DNA from: an uncultured Oceanobacter sp.
Lineage (GTDB): Bacteria > Pseudomonadota > Gammaproteobacteria > Pseudomonadales > Oceanobacteraceae
Direction of reading: 5' to 3'
DNA: 53,788 nt
NCBI GenBank assembly: GCA_913061185.1
Contig: CAJXTI010000019.1
Span: 1 to 53,788, forward strand
Of this stretch, positions 32,626 to 42,930 are shown piece by piece (positions within the stretch are counted from its first letter, which is position 1; the number at the start of each line of letters is the position of its first letter). A program made the translations under genes and the position numbers. The notes under the pieces are model-generated. The model worked only from the letters and a program-made list of their open reading frames with translations, searched no databases and was not told the origin of the DNA.

Positions 32626-32696
32626 AGTGGCTTTCTCGCTGCAGATTCAGAACTTTGATAGTCCGATGATGGATATTGGGTTGACGTTTTATTAAA

Positions 32697-32711
32697 TGCT
32701 AATCATTATCA
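32697..32711. promoter_or_regulatory. Fur box between fldA and fagA
   Basis: TGCTAATCATTATCA matches the Fur 7-1-7 consensus at 13 of 14 arm positions. It lies 71 bp upstream of fldA and 136 bp upstream of fagA. Probably controls both directions. Confidence 0.85.
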
Positions 32712-32847
32712 TTAATAAATCAACCATGGATTCATCATTCTTTGTTCCTGTTTGCCAATCCTGCTGCCGTTAAACTGTCACTGGACTGCCGTTGGGCAAG
32801 GGAACTCACCAGCGGACATCTGTCCGAACCCGCTACAGGAGCACGTA

Positions 32848-33219
32848 ATGGCCAGTCAACAAGCAATGGATAACTACCTGGATCTGATCGCTATGCGCCA
32901 TGCCGTGCGATATGGAGAGCAACCCGATAGCCCACACTGTATTCAGCGTTGGCTGGTGCTGGAAGAGCTGGTTTTTCCGCGTAGCTGCAACTGTGTCAGA
33001 CGGCGGATCTACCGGCGTGAGTACGATTTGTTGCTGGAAGCCATTGCTGATGAACTGGTGCCAGAGAGCTGGAGGCAGCTGTGTATGGATTACAGCCATC
33101 ATCCGTTGAATGGCCTGTCGTCGATTGCGACCAAGCCACATCAGCGCCGTTCGGTGAATCGGTTGCAGTGGCAGTTACGTACGATTGCCAGTTATAGCCT
33201 GGAGTATTCGGCGGGTTGA
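32848..33219 (+). CDS. fagA: FagA-like small protein upstream of fumC
   Basis: 123 residues from the ATG at 32848; AGGAG 7 nt upstream decides against the longer in-frame start at 32752. The protein is soluble, rich in Arg and Leu, with HCIQRWLVLEELVFPR and SCNCVRRRIYRREYD. In Pseudomonas the Fur-associated gene fagA precedes fumC, an orfX and sodA in one iron-repressed operon. The position, size and Fur box fit this. Function is unknown. Confidence 0.72.
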   Translation: MASQQAMDNYLDLIAMRHAVRYGEQPDSPHCIQRWLVLEELVFPRSCNCVRRRIYRREYDLLLEAIADELVPESWRQLCMDYSHHPLNGLSSIATKPHQRRSVNRLQWQLRTIASYSLEYSAG

Positions 33220-33279
33220 CGGGTAATGTCATCCGTCAGCGAAGCCTGATTAGTCGAGCCATAAGCAGAGGAGAACAGC

Positions 33280-34656
33280 ATGAGTTTTCGTACCGTTAAA
33301 GACAGTATGGGTGAATTGCAAGTGCCGGAAGAGGCACTTTGGGGAGCGCAGACCCAGCGGGCAATCAATAACTTCCCGATCAGTGGCCGCAGCCTGCCTG
33401 CACCCTTTGTGATTTCTTTGCTGCTGGCCAAGTCGGCTGCCGCCAGAGCCAATAGTCAGTTGGGTATGCTGGAAACCGAGGTGGCAGAAGCGATAGTCGC
33501 GGCCGTTGATCAATTGCTGGCAGATGATGACTTGATGACGCACTTCCCGGTGGATGTGTTCCAGACTGGCTCGGGCACCAGTACCAATATGAACGCCAAC
33601 GAAGTCATTGCGACCCTCGCCAGCCGATCACTGGGGCGGGAAGTGAGTGCCAACGACCACGTTAACTGCGGGCAAAGCAGCAACGATATTATTCCGAGCA
33701 CCATCCACATCAGTGCGGCGGTGACTCTCAGTGACGAATTGATCCCGGCGCTGGATCACCTGCAGCGGGTGATTCGAGAAAAGGCCACCACCGTGGACGG
33801 TTGTATCAAAACCGGACGTACTCATCTGATGGACGCCATGCCCATCCGTCTGAGCCAGAGTCTGGGAGCCTGGGCTGAGCAAATTCGCAGTTGTCGCAAG
33901 AATCTGGATCATCAGCTGACCCAGTTATTACGCCTGGCTCAAGGTGGCACGGCGGTGGGTACCGGGATTAATGCCCACCCGGAATTTGCCGAGTTGTTTA
34001 ATCATGAGTTGAGCAAGCTGACCGGCTTGCCGTTTCAGCCTGGCCCGGATCTGTTTATGCTGATCAGCTCTCAAGATGTGGCGGTGCAAACCTCGGGGTC
34101 GTTAAAAACCCTGGCAGTGGCCCTAATGAAAATCGCTAATGATTTACGCTGGATGAATTCTGGCCCTCTGGCGGGATTAGGAGAAATTGAGCTGGAAGCC
34201 TTGCAACCGGGATCATCGATCATGCCTGGCAAGGTAAATCCGGTGATACCGGAAGCAACGGCTATGGTCGCGGCGCAGATCATCGGTAACGATACCGCGA
34301 TCACCATCGGTGGCCAGTCAGGCAATTTTGAGCTGAATGTGATGTTGCCGCTGATTGCGTTTAATTTGTTGGGCAGTATTGAGCTGGCGACCAATGCATC
34401 ACAGTTGTTGGCCGACAAGGCCATCGCCACTTTTACGGTCAATGAAGCCAACTTGCAGCAGGCACTGGCGCGTAATCCGATTTTGGTAACGGCGTTGAAT
34501 CCGATAGTGGGTTACATGAAAGCGGCCGACATTGCCAAACAAGCCTATCAGGAAAAACGACCGGTACTGGATGTTGCGGATGAGCGAACCAATCTCTCAC
34601 GCGAGGAGCTGGAACGCTTGCTCGATCCGGCCAAGTTGACACAAGGAGGCATCTGA
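33280..34656 (+). CDS. fumC: Class II (iron-independent) fumarase
   Basis: 458 residues, standard length. The fumarase/aspartase signature GSSIMPGKVNP starts at residue 311, and GSGTSTNMNANEVIA, GQSSNDIIPST and TGRTHLMDAMPIRL are intact. It replaces the Fe-S fumarase in the TCA cycle under iron starvation or oxidative stress. The gene lies in the Fur-controlled fagA-fumC-orfX operon, opposite flavodoxin. Confidence 0.95.
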   Translation: MSFRTVKDSMGELQVPEEALWGAQTQRAINNFPISGRSLPAPFVISLLLAKSAAARANSQLGMLETEVAEAIVAAVDQLLADDDLMTHFPVDVFQTGSGTSTNMNANEVIATLASRSLGREVSANDHVNCGQSSNDIIPSTIHISAAVTLSDELIPALDHLQRVIREKATTVDGCIKTGRTHLMDAMPIRLSQSLGAWAEQIRSCRKNLDHQLTQLLRLAQGGTAVGTGINAHPEFAELFNHELSKLTGLPFQPGPDLFMLISSQDVAVQTSGSLKTLAVALMKIANDLRWMNSGPLAGLGEIELEALQPGSSIMPGKVNPVIPEATAMVAAQIIGNDTAITIGGQSGNFELNVMLPLIAFNLLGSIELATNASQLLADKAIATFTVNEANLQQALARNPILVTALNPIVGYMKAADIAKQAYQEKRPVLDVADERTNLSREELERLLDPAKLTQGGI

Positions 34657-34681
34657 TTGTCTCTCACCACGGGAGGACATG

Positions 34682-35131
34682 ATGGCTAGGGTATCCTGCT
34701 ATCACCTGGCCGGGTTGGACATGCCGGCTGGCTGGTGCGACTGGATTGAATCCGGGCGCAGAGCATTACTGTCCGGGAATCCGCAGCAAGCTTGCGACGA
34801 CTTTCATCAGGCATTAAATCTTGGTTACGCCGAACTTGACGCTGGCCCTGAACGCTTGTCAGAGCAGTCATTACTGGCGGTGGTCACACCGTTACTGAAC
34901 CTGGTGGATGCGTACCTGGAAGCGGGACGAGCCGAAATGGCACTGGTCAAATTGAGCCGCTGTGCTGAACTGGTCGCGGCCCATCTGCTCGAGGCCAGCA
35001 CACCAACCCAGCGTGTGAATGTGTCTTTGGCAAGAGATCTGCTGTTGCTGGAATGGCCCGTGCTGGAGCAGCGTTTATGTCGCATGCGGCCACATTTGGG
35101 GTCTTTTTTTGCCGCTCCGGTCTGGCACTAA
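34682..35131 (+). CDS. OrfX-like protein downstream of fumC
   Basis: 149 residues. Two ATGs are adjacent (34679 and 34682); GGGAGG sits 5 nt before the second, which is preferred. The protein is helical, with an apparent TPR-like half (SGNPQQACDDFHQALNLGYAEL, LVDAYLEAGRAEMALVKL). Its place after fumC matches orfX of the Pseudomonas fagA-fumC-orfX-sodA operon, but no sodA follows here. Function unknown. Confidence 0.7.
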   Translation: MARVSCYHLAGLDMPAGWCDWIESGRRALLSGNPQQACDDFHQALNLGYAELDAGPERLSEQSLLAVVTPLLNLVDAYLEAGRAEMALVKLSRCAELVAAHLLEASTPTQRVNVSLARDLLLLEWPVLEQRLCRMRPHLGSFFAAPVWH

Positions 35132-35179
35132 TCGCCGCTGACCATTTCCGCTGCAATACCGTAGAGAATAAGAGTCCTT

Positions 35180-35215
35180 AAAAAAACAAGAAGCAGGCCA
35201 AACCTGCTTCTTGTT
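35180..35215 (-). terminator. Rho-independent terminator of pobA (bidirectional possible)
   Basis: A 13-bp perfect stem AACAAGAAGCAGG/CCTGCTTCTTGTT (35185-35197 and 35203-35215) with a 5-nt loop. On the minus strand it is followed by seven U, after the pobA stop. It may also stop the orfX transcript from the other side. Confidence 0.9.
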
Positions 35216-35249
35216 TACCTGTGGTTGTGGCTATTGCGGACTCATGCAG

Positions 35250-36919
<1,670 letters not shown>

Positions 36920-38014
36920 ATGAAGAAGCATACACTGGCTCTGGCCATTGCATCATCCGTTCTTGCATCCGCTGCTGGTGCAGGTCAGGTCGCTGAAATG
37001 AATGGCGTCAAATACAGCGTGGGTGGCTACATCAAGGCCGAGGGCGTATTCAACCGTCCGGATGCTGATGCAGCCAACGGCGTAACCAACACTTTTGATG
37101 CGACCGCCCGTCAGTCTCGTTTGAACTTCAAGACCGAACGTGAAGTCGATGGCCATAAAATCACGACCTTTATTGAGGGTGACTTTTACGGCGGTTATTT
37201 CAACTCTTCAACTTATGACTGGCGTTTGCGTCACGCCTATATGCAAATTGACAAGGTAACCCTTGGTCAGACTTGGAATGGTGCGTTCTTCGCTACTGCT
37301 CCAATGGATGCTGCCCAGATTAACTTCTGGGGTCTTGGTCTTGGTACGATTGGTGGTAACGGCGGTACTGTCCGTTCGAACCTGGTGATGCATTACACCT
37401 CTGGTCCAATCCGTATCAGCTTGCAGGATCCGGTTAACACAGGTGCCGGCTTCCCGGATATGGTGGCTGCCTATACCCAGCGTTTTGAAGGTGGTTCTGG
37501 CTTTACTGTAGCGGCTGTCGGCCGCGATGTCGCTCAGGGTGACGGTTCCAATAACGACCGTGAAAACTCTGTTTTTGGTGGCGGTGCTTCGTTTGCCGGT
37601 AAGCTGGGTCTGGGTGACGTGACGCTGTACGGCAGTGCCTACACAGGTAAGGGCTTGGGTGTGTTCTCAGGCTTTGGTGTGAATGGTGCCTACGGTGGTC
37701 CGAAAAACTCCGATGCTCAGGATGGCGAGCTGGTACAGCAAACCGGCTACACCGCAGCGGTTGCATACAAGTTTGACACCAAGACGACAGCGACTATTCG
37801 TATGGCCCACATCGGCGTTGACGACACGGCAGACAGTGAGTTGAATGCCATGAATGCCAACGTGATCTACAATTACACCAAAGGTCTGGATCTGGGTATC
37901 GAATTCCGCAAGCAGGATGTTGATACATTGAATACCCCCCTAAGCACCTCAGCGTTTCCGAACCTGCGTCCGAAAGGCAAGCAGCTGGAAGTGATGGCAA
38001 TCTACAAGTTCTGA
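36920..38014 (+). CDS. DcaP-like outer-membrane porin
   Basis: 364 residues. A Sec signal peptide (cleavage near ASAAGA-GQ, residue ~21) is followed by amphipathic beta-strand sequence ending in the C-terminal Phe of outer-membrane porins (MAIYKF). Motifs KYSVGGYIKAEGVF, ARQSRLNFKTER, FIEGDFYGG and LRHAYMQIDKVTLGQTW match the DcaP trimeric porin family, which takes up dicarboxylic and aromatic acids. It sits between pobA and an AraC regulator. Its expression is probably induced by the same aromatic acid. Confidence 0.83.
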   Translation: MKKHTLALAIASSVLASAAGAGQVAEMNGVKYSVGGYIKAEGVFNRPDADAANGVTNTFDATARQSRLNFKTEREVDGHKITTFIEGDFYGGYFNSSTYDWRLRHAYMQIDKVTLGQTWNGAFFATAPMDAAQINFWGLGLGTIGGNGGTVRSNLVMHYTSGPIRISLQDPVNTGAGFPDMVAAYTQRFEGGSGFTVAAVGRDVAQGDGSNNDRENSVFGGGASFAGKLGLGDVTLYGSAYTGKGLGVFSGFGVNGAYGGPKNSDAQDGELVQQTGYTAAVAYKFDTKTTATIRMAHIGVDDTADSELNAMNANVIYNYTKGLDLGIEFRKQDVDTLNTPLSTSAFPNLRPKGKQLEVMAIYKF

Positions 38015-38027
38015 TCATGCCTGGTTT

Positions 38028-38055
38028 GGATAGCACCTGTCGTGGTGTGCTATCC
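38028..38055 (+). other. Hairpin after the porin gene
   Basis: GGATAGCAC/GTGCTATCC, 9-bp stem, 10-nt loop, no U-run. It lies 14 nt after the stop and may protect the porin mRNA 3' end or assist the terminator further on. Confidence 0.5.
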
Positions 38056-38142
38056 GGCCTGACTGTGGCAGTACCTGATAGGTTCGCTTGATATTGTTGT
38101 TCTGCAAGCAGGGTTGCGACAGCTCTCCCTGTGACAACAAGA

Positions 38143-38167
38143 AAAACCGGGTTCGCCCGGTTTTTTT
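38143..38167. terminator. Rho-independent terminator, bidirectional
   Basis: AAAAACCGGG-TTCG-CCCGGTTTTTTT: a 10-bp stem with a stable UUCG tetraloop and a U-run. It serves the porin (+) and, because of the A-run on the other side, also the AraC gene (-). Confidence 0.92.
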
Positions 38168-38210
38168 GTGGCTGTCGTTCTGGGACGATGTCTGTCGATG
38201 ATCGACGAGG

Positions 38211-39215
38211 TCAGCTTGTGGCCTGTTGCTGGCGCCGCTTGCGTAATGTATCCGACGGTGATTCGCCGTAGCGTTCCCGGTAATAGGCGGAAAAACGGCT
38301 GAGATTGGTAAAGCCGTAACGTGTAGCGATATGAGTGATGTTGTGTTCCGGGTGCTGCTGAATATTGGCGTACGCCGCTTCGAGTTTACAATTGCGAATA
38401 AAAACAGAGGGTGTAACCCCCAGCTCACGATTAAACAGGTTGTAGAGTGTTTTTACACTGACCTTGCATACCGCAGCAATTTCTCGGACATCAAAGTCTT
38501 CCGTGATGTGTTGTATTACCCGATGTCGCACCTGTTCTATTTGTGGGTGCTTACTGACCTGTGCCAGACCTGGTTGCACCACTCGGGTGGTAAAACTGTT
38601 CATCAGGGCATCGTACAGCAGTTGCTCGTAGCACTGGCGGGTTGCCTCGGTGATGGGCCTGGTCGCTGAGGCCCACATGGAACGAATAATATGGTAAAGC
38701 GCCTCAGGCAAGACAGCGCCGGTTTCCGGGAGCAGAAAGTCGATTTCCATACTGGAATGAGCGCAGCCCATGACAACCGCAGCATTCAGTAACTCTTGCT
38801 GCGGAATGGATAGTGTCGTGACATGACAATCCGCCTGATAACAAACCGGCAGTTTGTCACCCGGGTTCAGCAATAACACTGCGCCGGGGGTGAGTTGTTG
38901 TTGCCCTGTCAGGGTGTGATAGTCACAACTGCCGCTCATTACCAGTAGTAAAAAATAGCTGTCCTCGCTGGTATGGCAGACCAGTGGGGTCTCGTGAGCA
39001 AAATGCAGCTCGGAAAGCATCAGCTTGCCGAACAAGTTGCGGTCGTTTCGAAACAGTGTCGGAGTGTCCGCAAGGGGATTACTTTCGGCCGGACGAATAA
39101 AAAGGGCAGTACCTGCGCGATTTTCCATGCGCCATTCCAGCTGGGGCTTGCTCACTCGCTCAGGGCTAGGTACCAGTGCCAGGGAAGCTGAAATGGATAG
39201 CGATGCGTCAGGCAT
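38211..39215 (-). CDS. AraC/XylS-family transcription regulator
   Basis: 334 residues. The C-terminal ~100 residues form the two-HTH AraC domain (VREIAAVCKVSVKTLYNLFNRELGV and ITHIATRYGFTNLSRFSAYYRERYGESP). The N-terminal part resembles the cupin-like effector domain of catabolic AraC members (LLLVMSGSCDYH, LTPGAVLLLNPGD). It lies between the porin/pobA pair and a TRAP transporter, so it probably activates one or both in response to an aromatic acid. PobC of Pseudomonas is also an AraC/XylS protein, but identity cannot be claimed. Confidence 0.85.
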   Translation of the reverse strand: MPDASLSISASLALVPSPERVSKPQLEWRMENRAGTALFIRPAESNPLADTPTLFRNDRNLFGKLMLSELHFAHETPLVCHTSEDSYFLLLVMSGSCDYHTLTGQQQLTPGAVLLLNPGDKLPVCYQADCHVTTLSIPQQELLNAAVVMGCAHSSMEIDFLLPETGAVLPEALYHIIRSMWASATRPITEATRQCYEQLLYDALMNSFTTRVVQPGLAQVSKHPQIEQVRHRVIQHITEDFDVREIAAVCKVSVKTLYNLFNRELGVTPSVFIRNCKLEAAYANIQQHPEHNITHIATRYGFTNLSRFSAYYRERYGESPSDTLRKRRQQQATS

Positions 39216-39886
39216 GGATTTCCTCTGTTACCGTTTTGGGTGAGTCCCTTTGATTGTCATCAGCTTGCTGGTACTTAAATAACATGCTTGTCGTCGGACT
39301 CATTCTTGAGCTGGCGCTGAAGTGCGTGGCCAGTATTCTTTTTCTGCATGGAAGTATGCCTGTAACGTATTTGCTCGTGCTACCAAACTGCCATTCCAAT
39401 TTCATCAGTAGGCTATTTGTTTTTGCTATAGCAAAGAGCAAGGATTGGGGCAGAATGTGATTTTATTTACTATAGTCAGTGAAGCAGTTCTTATTGCTAT
39501 CGCAAGTGCTGGAAGGGTTCTTTTGTCGCAAAAAAAACTGCTTTTGCTGGGCTTTTCTGGGCATCAGACCCATCTGGCGATGGCGCTTGGAGCGTGACTT
39601 TATAGCTGGATTGGCATGTATCTATGCAAAAAACGAATGGTTCCTATGCTTATTTAATTACCAGCAAGGCGGCTGGGATGCTAGCTTGCGGTTGTCGATT
39701 CTAATTGCTGTTTTGCTGCCTTGGATTTCCAGTGGCCAGTGACTGTGCTGGTGGCAATTCAGGTGAATCACTTCAATACAAAAAAGTCTGTTGAAACTTA
39801 TAACAGTTCTTAGGTTGCATGATTTTGCCTTCGGGGATTTTGCCGCTGGCAAAGTCTGACCGATAAAAATAACAAGGTGTAAAACA
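39216..39886. other. Long intergenic region araC/dctP
   Basis: 671 bp. Several short open frames occur, but none has a ribosome site or a recognisable product. It is AT-rich by eye. It must carry the promoters of the AraC gene and of the TRAP operon (AAGG before the dctP ATG). GGCATGTATCTATGC near 39614 looks like a sigma-54 site but has the wrong spacing. Confidence 0.5.
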
Positions 39887-40939
39887 ATGAAATTGAAAAA
39901 CCTGTTCCTGACGCTAAGCCTTACTGTCGCAGGTATGGCTGCATTGAACACCCAGGCTGCTGAACCTGAATTTACCTTTAAGCTGCATCACTTTCTGACC
40001 CCGTTGTCCGCCACTCATCAAAAAATGATGGTGCCGTGGGCAGACAAGGTGATGGCAGAGTCTCATGGTCGTATCAAGATCGATATCTATCCTGCCATGC
40101 AGCTGGGTGGCAAGCCTCCGCAGTTGTTTGATCAGGCGCGTAAAGGCGTCGCCGATATCGTCTGGACGGTAGGTGGTTATACACCGGGTCGTTTCCCGAA
40201 AGCCGGTGCCTTTGAACTGCCGTTCATGCCCGCCAGTGCGGAAGCAACCAGTATGGCGCTGCAAGAATACGCTGAGACTGAAATGCAGGATGAGCTGAGC
40301 GATGTGCACCTGCTGGCCATTCATACCCACGCACCCGGTGCATTGCACTCGCGTACCAAGCTGATCAAGAACGCAGCGGATATGGAAGGCCTGAAGATGC
40401 GAGCGCCGAACAAGGCGATGGCCGAAGCTTTCGGTATTATGGGCGGCTCACCGGTCTTTATGCCAGTACCCGCTTTGCCTAGCGCCTTGTCCAAAGGCGT
40501 GGTTGATGTTGCCGTGATGCCGTTTGAAGTGGTTAACCCGCTGAAAATCCAGCAGTTGGCACCGAACCATACCGAGATCAAGGGTGAGCGCGGTTTGTAT
40601 ACTCAGTTCTTTCTGTTTGCTATGAACAAAAAAGCTTACGAGCAGTTACCCGCTGACCTGCAAAAGGTGATCGACAACAATTCAGGTATCGATGAAGCGC
40701 GTCGACTGGGCCATGAAATGGATCTGGCCGAACTGCCAGGGTATGCCGCGTCACACGCAGAAAATAACCCTTTCTACACCCTGACTCCGGAAGAAACTGC
40801 AAACTGGAAGCGCATGATGCAACCAGTGACCGACGACTGGGTTGCGGATATGACGGATGATGGCAAGGATGGTGCGGCGCTGTATCAGAACGCCGTTAAT
40901 CTGATTACGAAATACGAGAAGGTTGTTAGTGGATCATGA
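39887..40939 (+). CDS. TRAP transporter substrate-binding protein (DctP)
   Basis: 350 residues with a Sec signal peptide cleaved near TQAA-EPEF. DctP family: AGxPxxLFDQARKGVADIVW-type segment, FPKAGAFELPFM, and the conserved Arg in GLKMRAPNK that binds the ligand carboxylate. It delivers a carboxylate-bearing substrate to the DctQM permease encoded next. The setting (pobA, DcaP porin, AraC regulator) suggests an aromatic acid. The dctQ start overlaps its stop codon. Confidence 0.93.
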   Translation: MKLKNLFLTLSLTVAGMAALNTQAAEPEFTFKLHHFLTPLSATHQKMMVPWADKVMAESHGRIKIDIYPAMQLGGKPPQLFDQARKGVADIVWTVGGYTPGRFPKAGAFELPFMPASAEATSMALQEYAETEMQDELSDVHLLAIHTHAPGALHSRTKLIKNAADMEGLKMRAPNKAMAEAFGIMGGSPVFMPVPALPSALSKGVVDVAVMPFEVVNPLKIQQLAPNHTEIKGERGLYTQFFLFAMNKKAYEQLPADLQKVIDNNSGIDEARRLGHEMDLAELPGYAASHAENNPFYTLTPEETANWKRMMQPVTDDWVADMTDDGKDGAALYQNAVNLITKYEKVVSGS

Positions 40940-41454
40940 CTGAAGTAGCCCTGAATCAGCCTGTCTGGCTGGAACAGGTGCGTATCGGTATAGCATGGCT
41001 GTCCCGCCAGTTTGCACTGGTGGGCGGTTTTCTGATGCTGGTACTGGCAACCATGACGGTTATCAGTATCACCGGTCGCGCTCTGTTTGGTACCGCAATT
41101 GAAGGCGATTACGAATTGGTGGAAGCCGGTCTTGGAATCACCGTCTTTTTGTTTTTACCGGAAGGCCACCGTGCTAATGGTCATGTCGTTGTTGATATTT
41201 TCACCAATAATCTGGCACCCCGCTGGGTGGCGTTGCTGGAGACCATCGGTGAGGCTTTTTTCTTTGTTGTGTCGGTGGTGCTGATTTGGCAACTGACCTT
41301 GGGTGGACTGGATGCCTACGACTACATGGAACAGAGCATGATTCTTGAACTGCCGTTATGGATCGTTTTTGTGCCCGGTGTGTTGTCATCTGTCCTGGTT
41401 GCCCTGACGAGTCTTGATCGTGTAGTTACCTTTGTTCGTGGAGCCGGGAAATGA
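40936..41454 (+). CDS. TRAP transporter small permease (DctQ)
   Basis: 172 residues, four hydrophobic helices, beginning LSRQFALVGGFLMLVLATMTVISI. Family features are the GRALFG motif after helix 1 and the acidic EGDYELVEAGLGITVFLFLPEG segment. It is the small membrane subunit that pairs with DctM. Overlaps of 4 bp on both sides (ATGA) show tight coupling. Confidence 0.92.
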   Translation: MTEVALNQPVWLEQVRIGIAWLSRQFALVGGFLMLVLATMTVISITGRALFGTAIEGDYELVEAGLGITVFLFLPEGHRANGHVVVDIFTNNLAPRWVALLETIGEAFFFVVSVVLIWQLTLGGLDAYDYMEQSMILELPLWIVFVPGVLSSVLVALTSLDRVVTFVRGAGK

Positions 41455-42770
41455 CCAATGTAGAACTGGCGTTTGCCATGATTGTATTGCTGATGCTGCT
41501 GATGGCGATGCGTATTCCTATTGCACTGTCGATGATGGCTTGTGGCGCTTTGGGTTACGGTCTGCTGGCCGGGCCAGACTCCGTTTTGAATTATATGGGG
41601 ACAGTGCCGGTCTCCAAGTTTTCTACTTTTGACCTGTCGGTTGTGCCGCTGTTTTTGCTGATGGGTGAGTTGGCCACACGTGCCGGTATTACGCGTGAAT
41701 TGTTCCGTACCTGTAACGTCTGGGTGGGGCAATTGAAAGGCGGTTTGGCGATGGCGTCCATTTCCGGCTGTGCTGCATTCGGTGCTATTTGTGGTTCGTC
41801 GCTGGCAACTGCATCGACCATGGGCAAGGTTGCCCTGCCTGAGATGAAAGCCAATAATTATCAGGCCGGTCTGGCAGCCGGAGCGCTGGCAGCAGGTGGT
41901 ACGTTGGGTATTCTGATTCCACCGTCCATGGTGCTGATTATTTTTGCGGTTCTGACCGAACAAAACATCGCCAAAATGTTTATTGCGGCATTTGTGCCGG
42001 GCTTTATGGCGGCGTTTGGCTACATGCTGGCGATTGCCATTTATGTTCGCTGGAAGCCAGAATCCGGTCCTGCTGGCCCAAAGACCACCTGGGCTGAGAA
42101 GTTTCGTTCTACCAAAGACGTCTGGCATATTTCCGTGATCTTCCTGATTGTACTGGGTGGTATTTATGCGGGTATCTTTACGCCAACAGAAGCGGCTTCG
42201 GTGGGGGTTTTTCTGACTGCGATACTGGCCTTTACCCACGGCAAGATGCGGCTGGCGGATTTCCGTGAAAGTATCCTCAAGACAGCGGTATCGACGGCGA
42301 TGATTTTTTTCATCCTGTTGGGTGCTGACTTGTTCAGTGTCTTTATTGCCCTGACCCAGCTGCCATCCATTGGCGCTGATATGATTCTGGCAGCTGACCT
42401 GTCTCCGTATCTGGTACTGGCGATCATGCTGGTTACTTACCTGGTGTTGGGGTGTTTTATGGACAGTCTGGCGATGATTCTGCTGACCATTCCCATCTAT
42501 TATCCGATCATTGCCGTTATGGATTTTGGTATGTCGGCGGAAGACCTGGGGATCTGGTTCGGTATTATTGCGTTGGTTGTTGTTGAGGTGGGGCTAATTA
42601 CGCCACCGGTTGGCATGAACGTCTTTATCATCAAATCCTTTGACAAGGATTTGCAGCTGACAGAAGCATTCAAGGGTGTTATCCCGTTTCTGATGTCGGA
42701 TATTCTGCGTGTCATCCTGATGATTATCTTCCCTGGCATCACGCTCTGGGCAGTACATCTGCTGAACTGA
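41451..42770 (+). CDS. TRAP transporter large permease (DctM)
   Basis: 439 residues, about 12 hydrophobic segments. DctM hallmarks: FDLSVVPLFLLMGELATRAGITRELF, SGCAAFGAICGSSLATASTMGKVALPEM, GTLGILIPPSMVLIIFAVLTEQ, TPTEAASVGVF and LGCFMDSLAMILLTIPI. It catalyses Na+-driven import of the substrate carried by DctP. Last gene of the operon, with a hairpin terminator 22 bp after its stop. Confidence 0.95.
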   Translation: MTNVELAFAMIVLLMLLMAMRIPIALSMMACGALGYGLLAGPDSVLNYMGTVPVSKFSTFDLSVVPLFLLMGELATRAGITRELFRTCNVWVGQLKGGLAMASISGCAAFGAICGSSLATASTMGKVALPEMKANNYQAGLAAGALAAGGTLGILIPPSMVLIIFAVLTEQNIAKMFIAAFVPGFMAAFGYMLAIAIYVRWKPESGPAGPKTTWAEKFRSTKDVWHISVIFLIVLGGIYAGIFTPTEAASVGVFLTAILAFTHGKMRLADFRESILKTAVSTAMIFFILLGADLFSVFIALTQLPSIGADMILAADLSPYLVLAIMLVTYLVLGCFMDSLAMILLTIPIYYPIIAVMDFGMSAEDLGIWFGIIALVVVEVGLITPPVGMNVFIIKSFDKDLQLTEAFKGVIPFLMSDILRVILMIIFPGITLWAVHLLN

Positions 42771-42790
42771 TCGTTGTTCCTGTCTTGCCT

Positions 42791-42820
42791 ACCGACAGAC
42801 GCATGTCTGTCGGTTTGTGT
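42791..42820 (+). terminator. Terminator after the first TRAP operon
   Basis: CCGACAGAC-GCAT-GTCTGTCGG, a 9-bp perfect stem with a 4-nt loop, followed by TTTGTGTT on the plus strand. Confidence 0.78.
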
Positions 42821-42896
42821 TAACTGTTTCGCTTCCAAACCCATACTTGCCTCCCTGTTTTACTTCCTCTTGCTCTTCTCCCGTTAAACCTTAAAC

Positions 42897-42930
42897 CCTG
42901 CTCTCCGTTAAAGCCTGCTCTCCGTTAAAG
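42897..42930. repeat. 17-bp tandem duplication at the end of the EamA gene
   Basis: CCTGCTCTCCGTTAAAG occurs twice head-to-tail (42897-42913, 42914-42930). The second copy includes the TTA complement of the EamA stop codon. A third partial copy (CTCCCGTTAAA) is just upstream. Probably a slippage product. Confidence 0.85.

Noticed and set aside
39612..39632. Sigma-54 promoter GGCATGTATCTATGC
   Set aside because: The GG and GC elements are 11 nt apart instead of 10, and no enhancer-binding regulator is nearby.
39479..39742. Small plus-strand frame of 87 residues in the araC/dctP gap
   Set aside because: No ribosome site and no recognisable sequence; composition looks random.
41322..42239. Antisense frame of 305 residues opposite dctQ/dctM
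   Set aside because: Composition (His, Arg, Gln, Thr) is typical of a shadow of membrane-protein codons.
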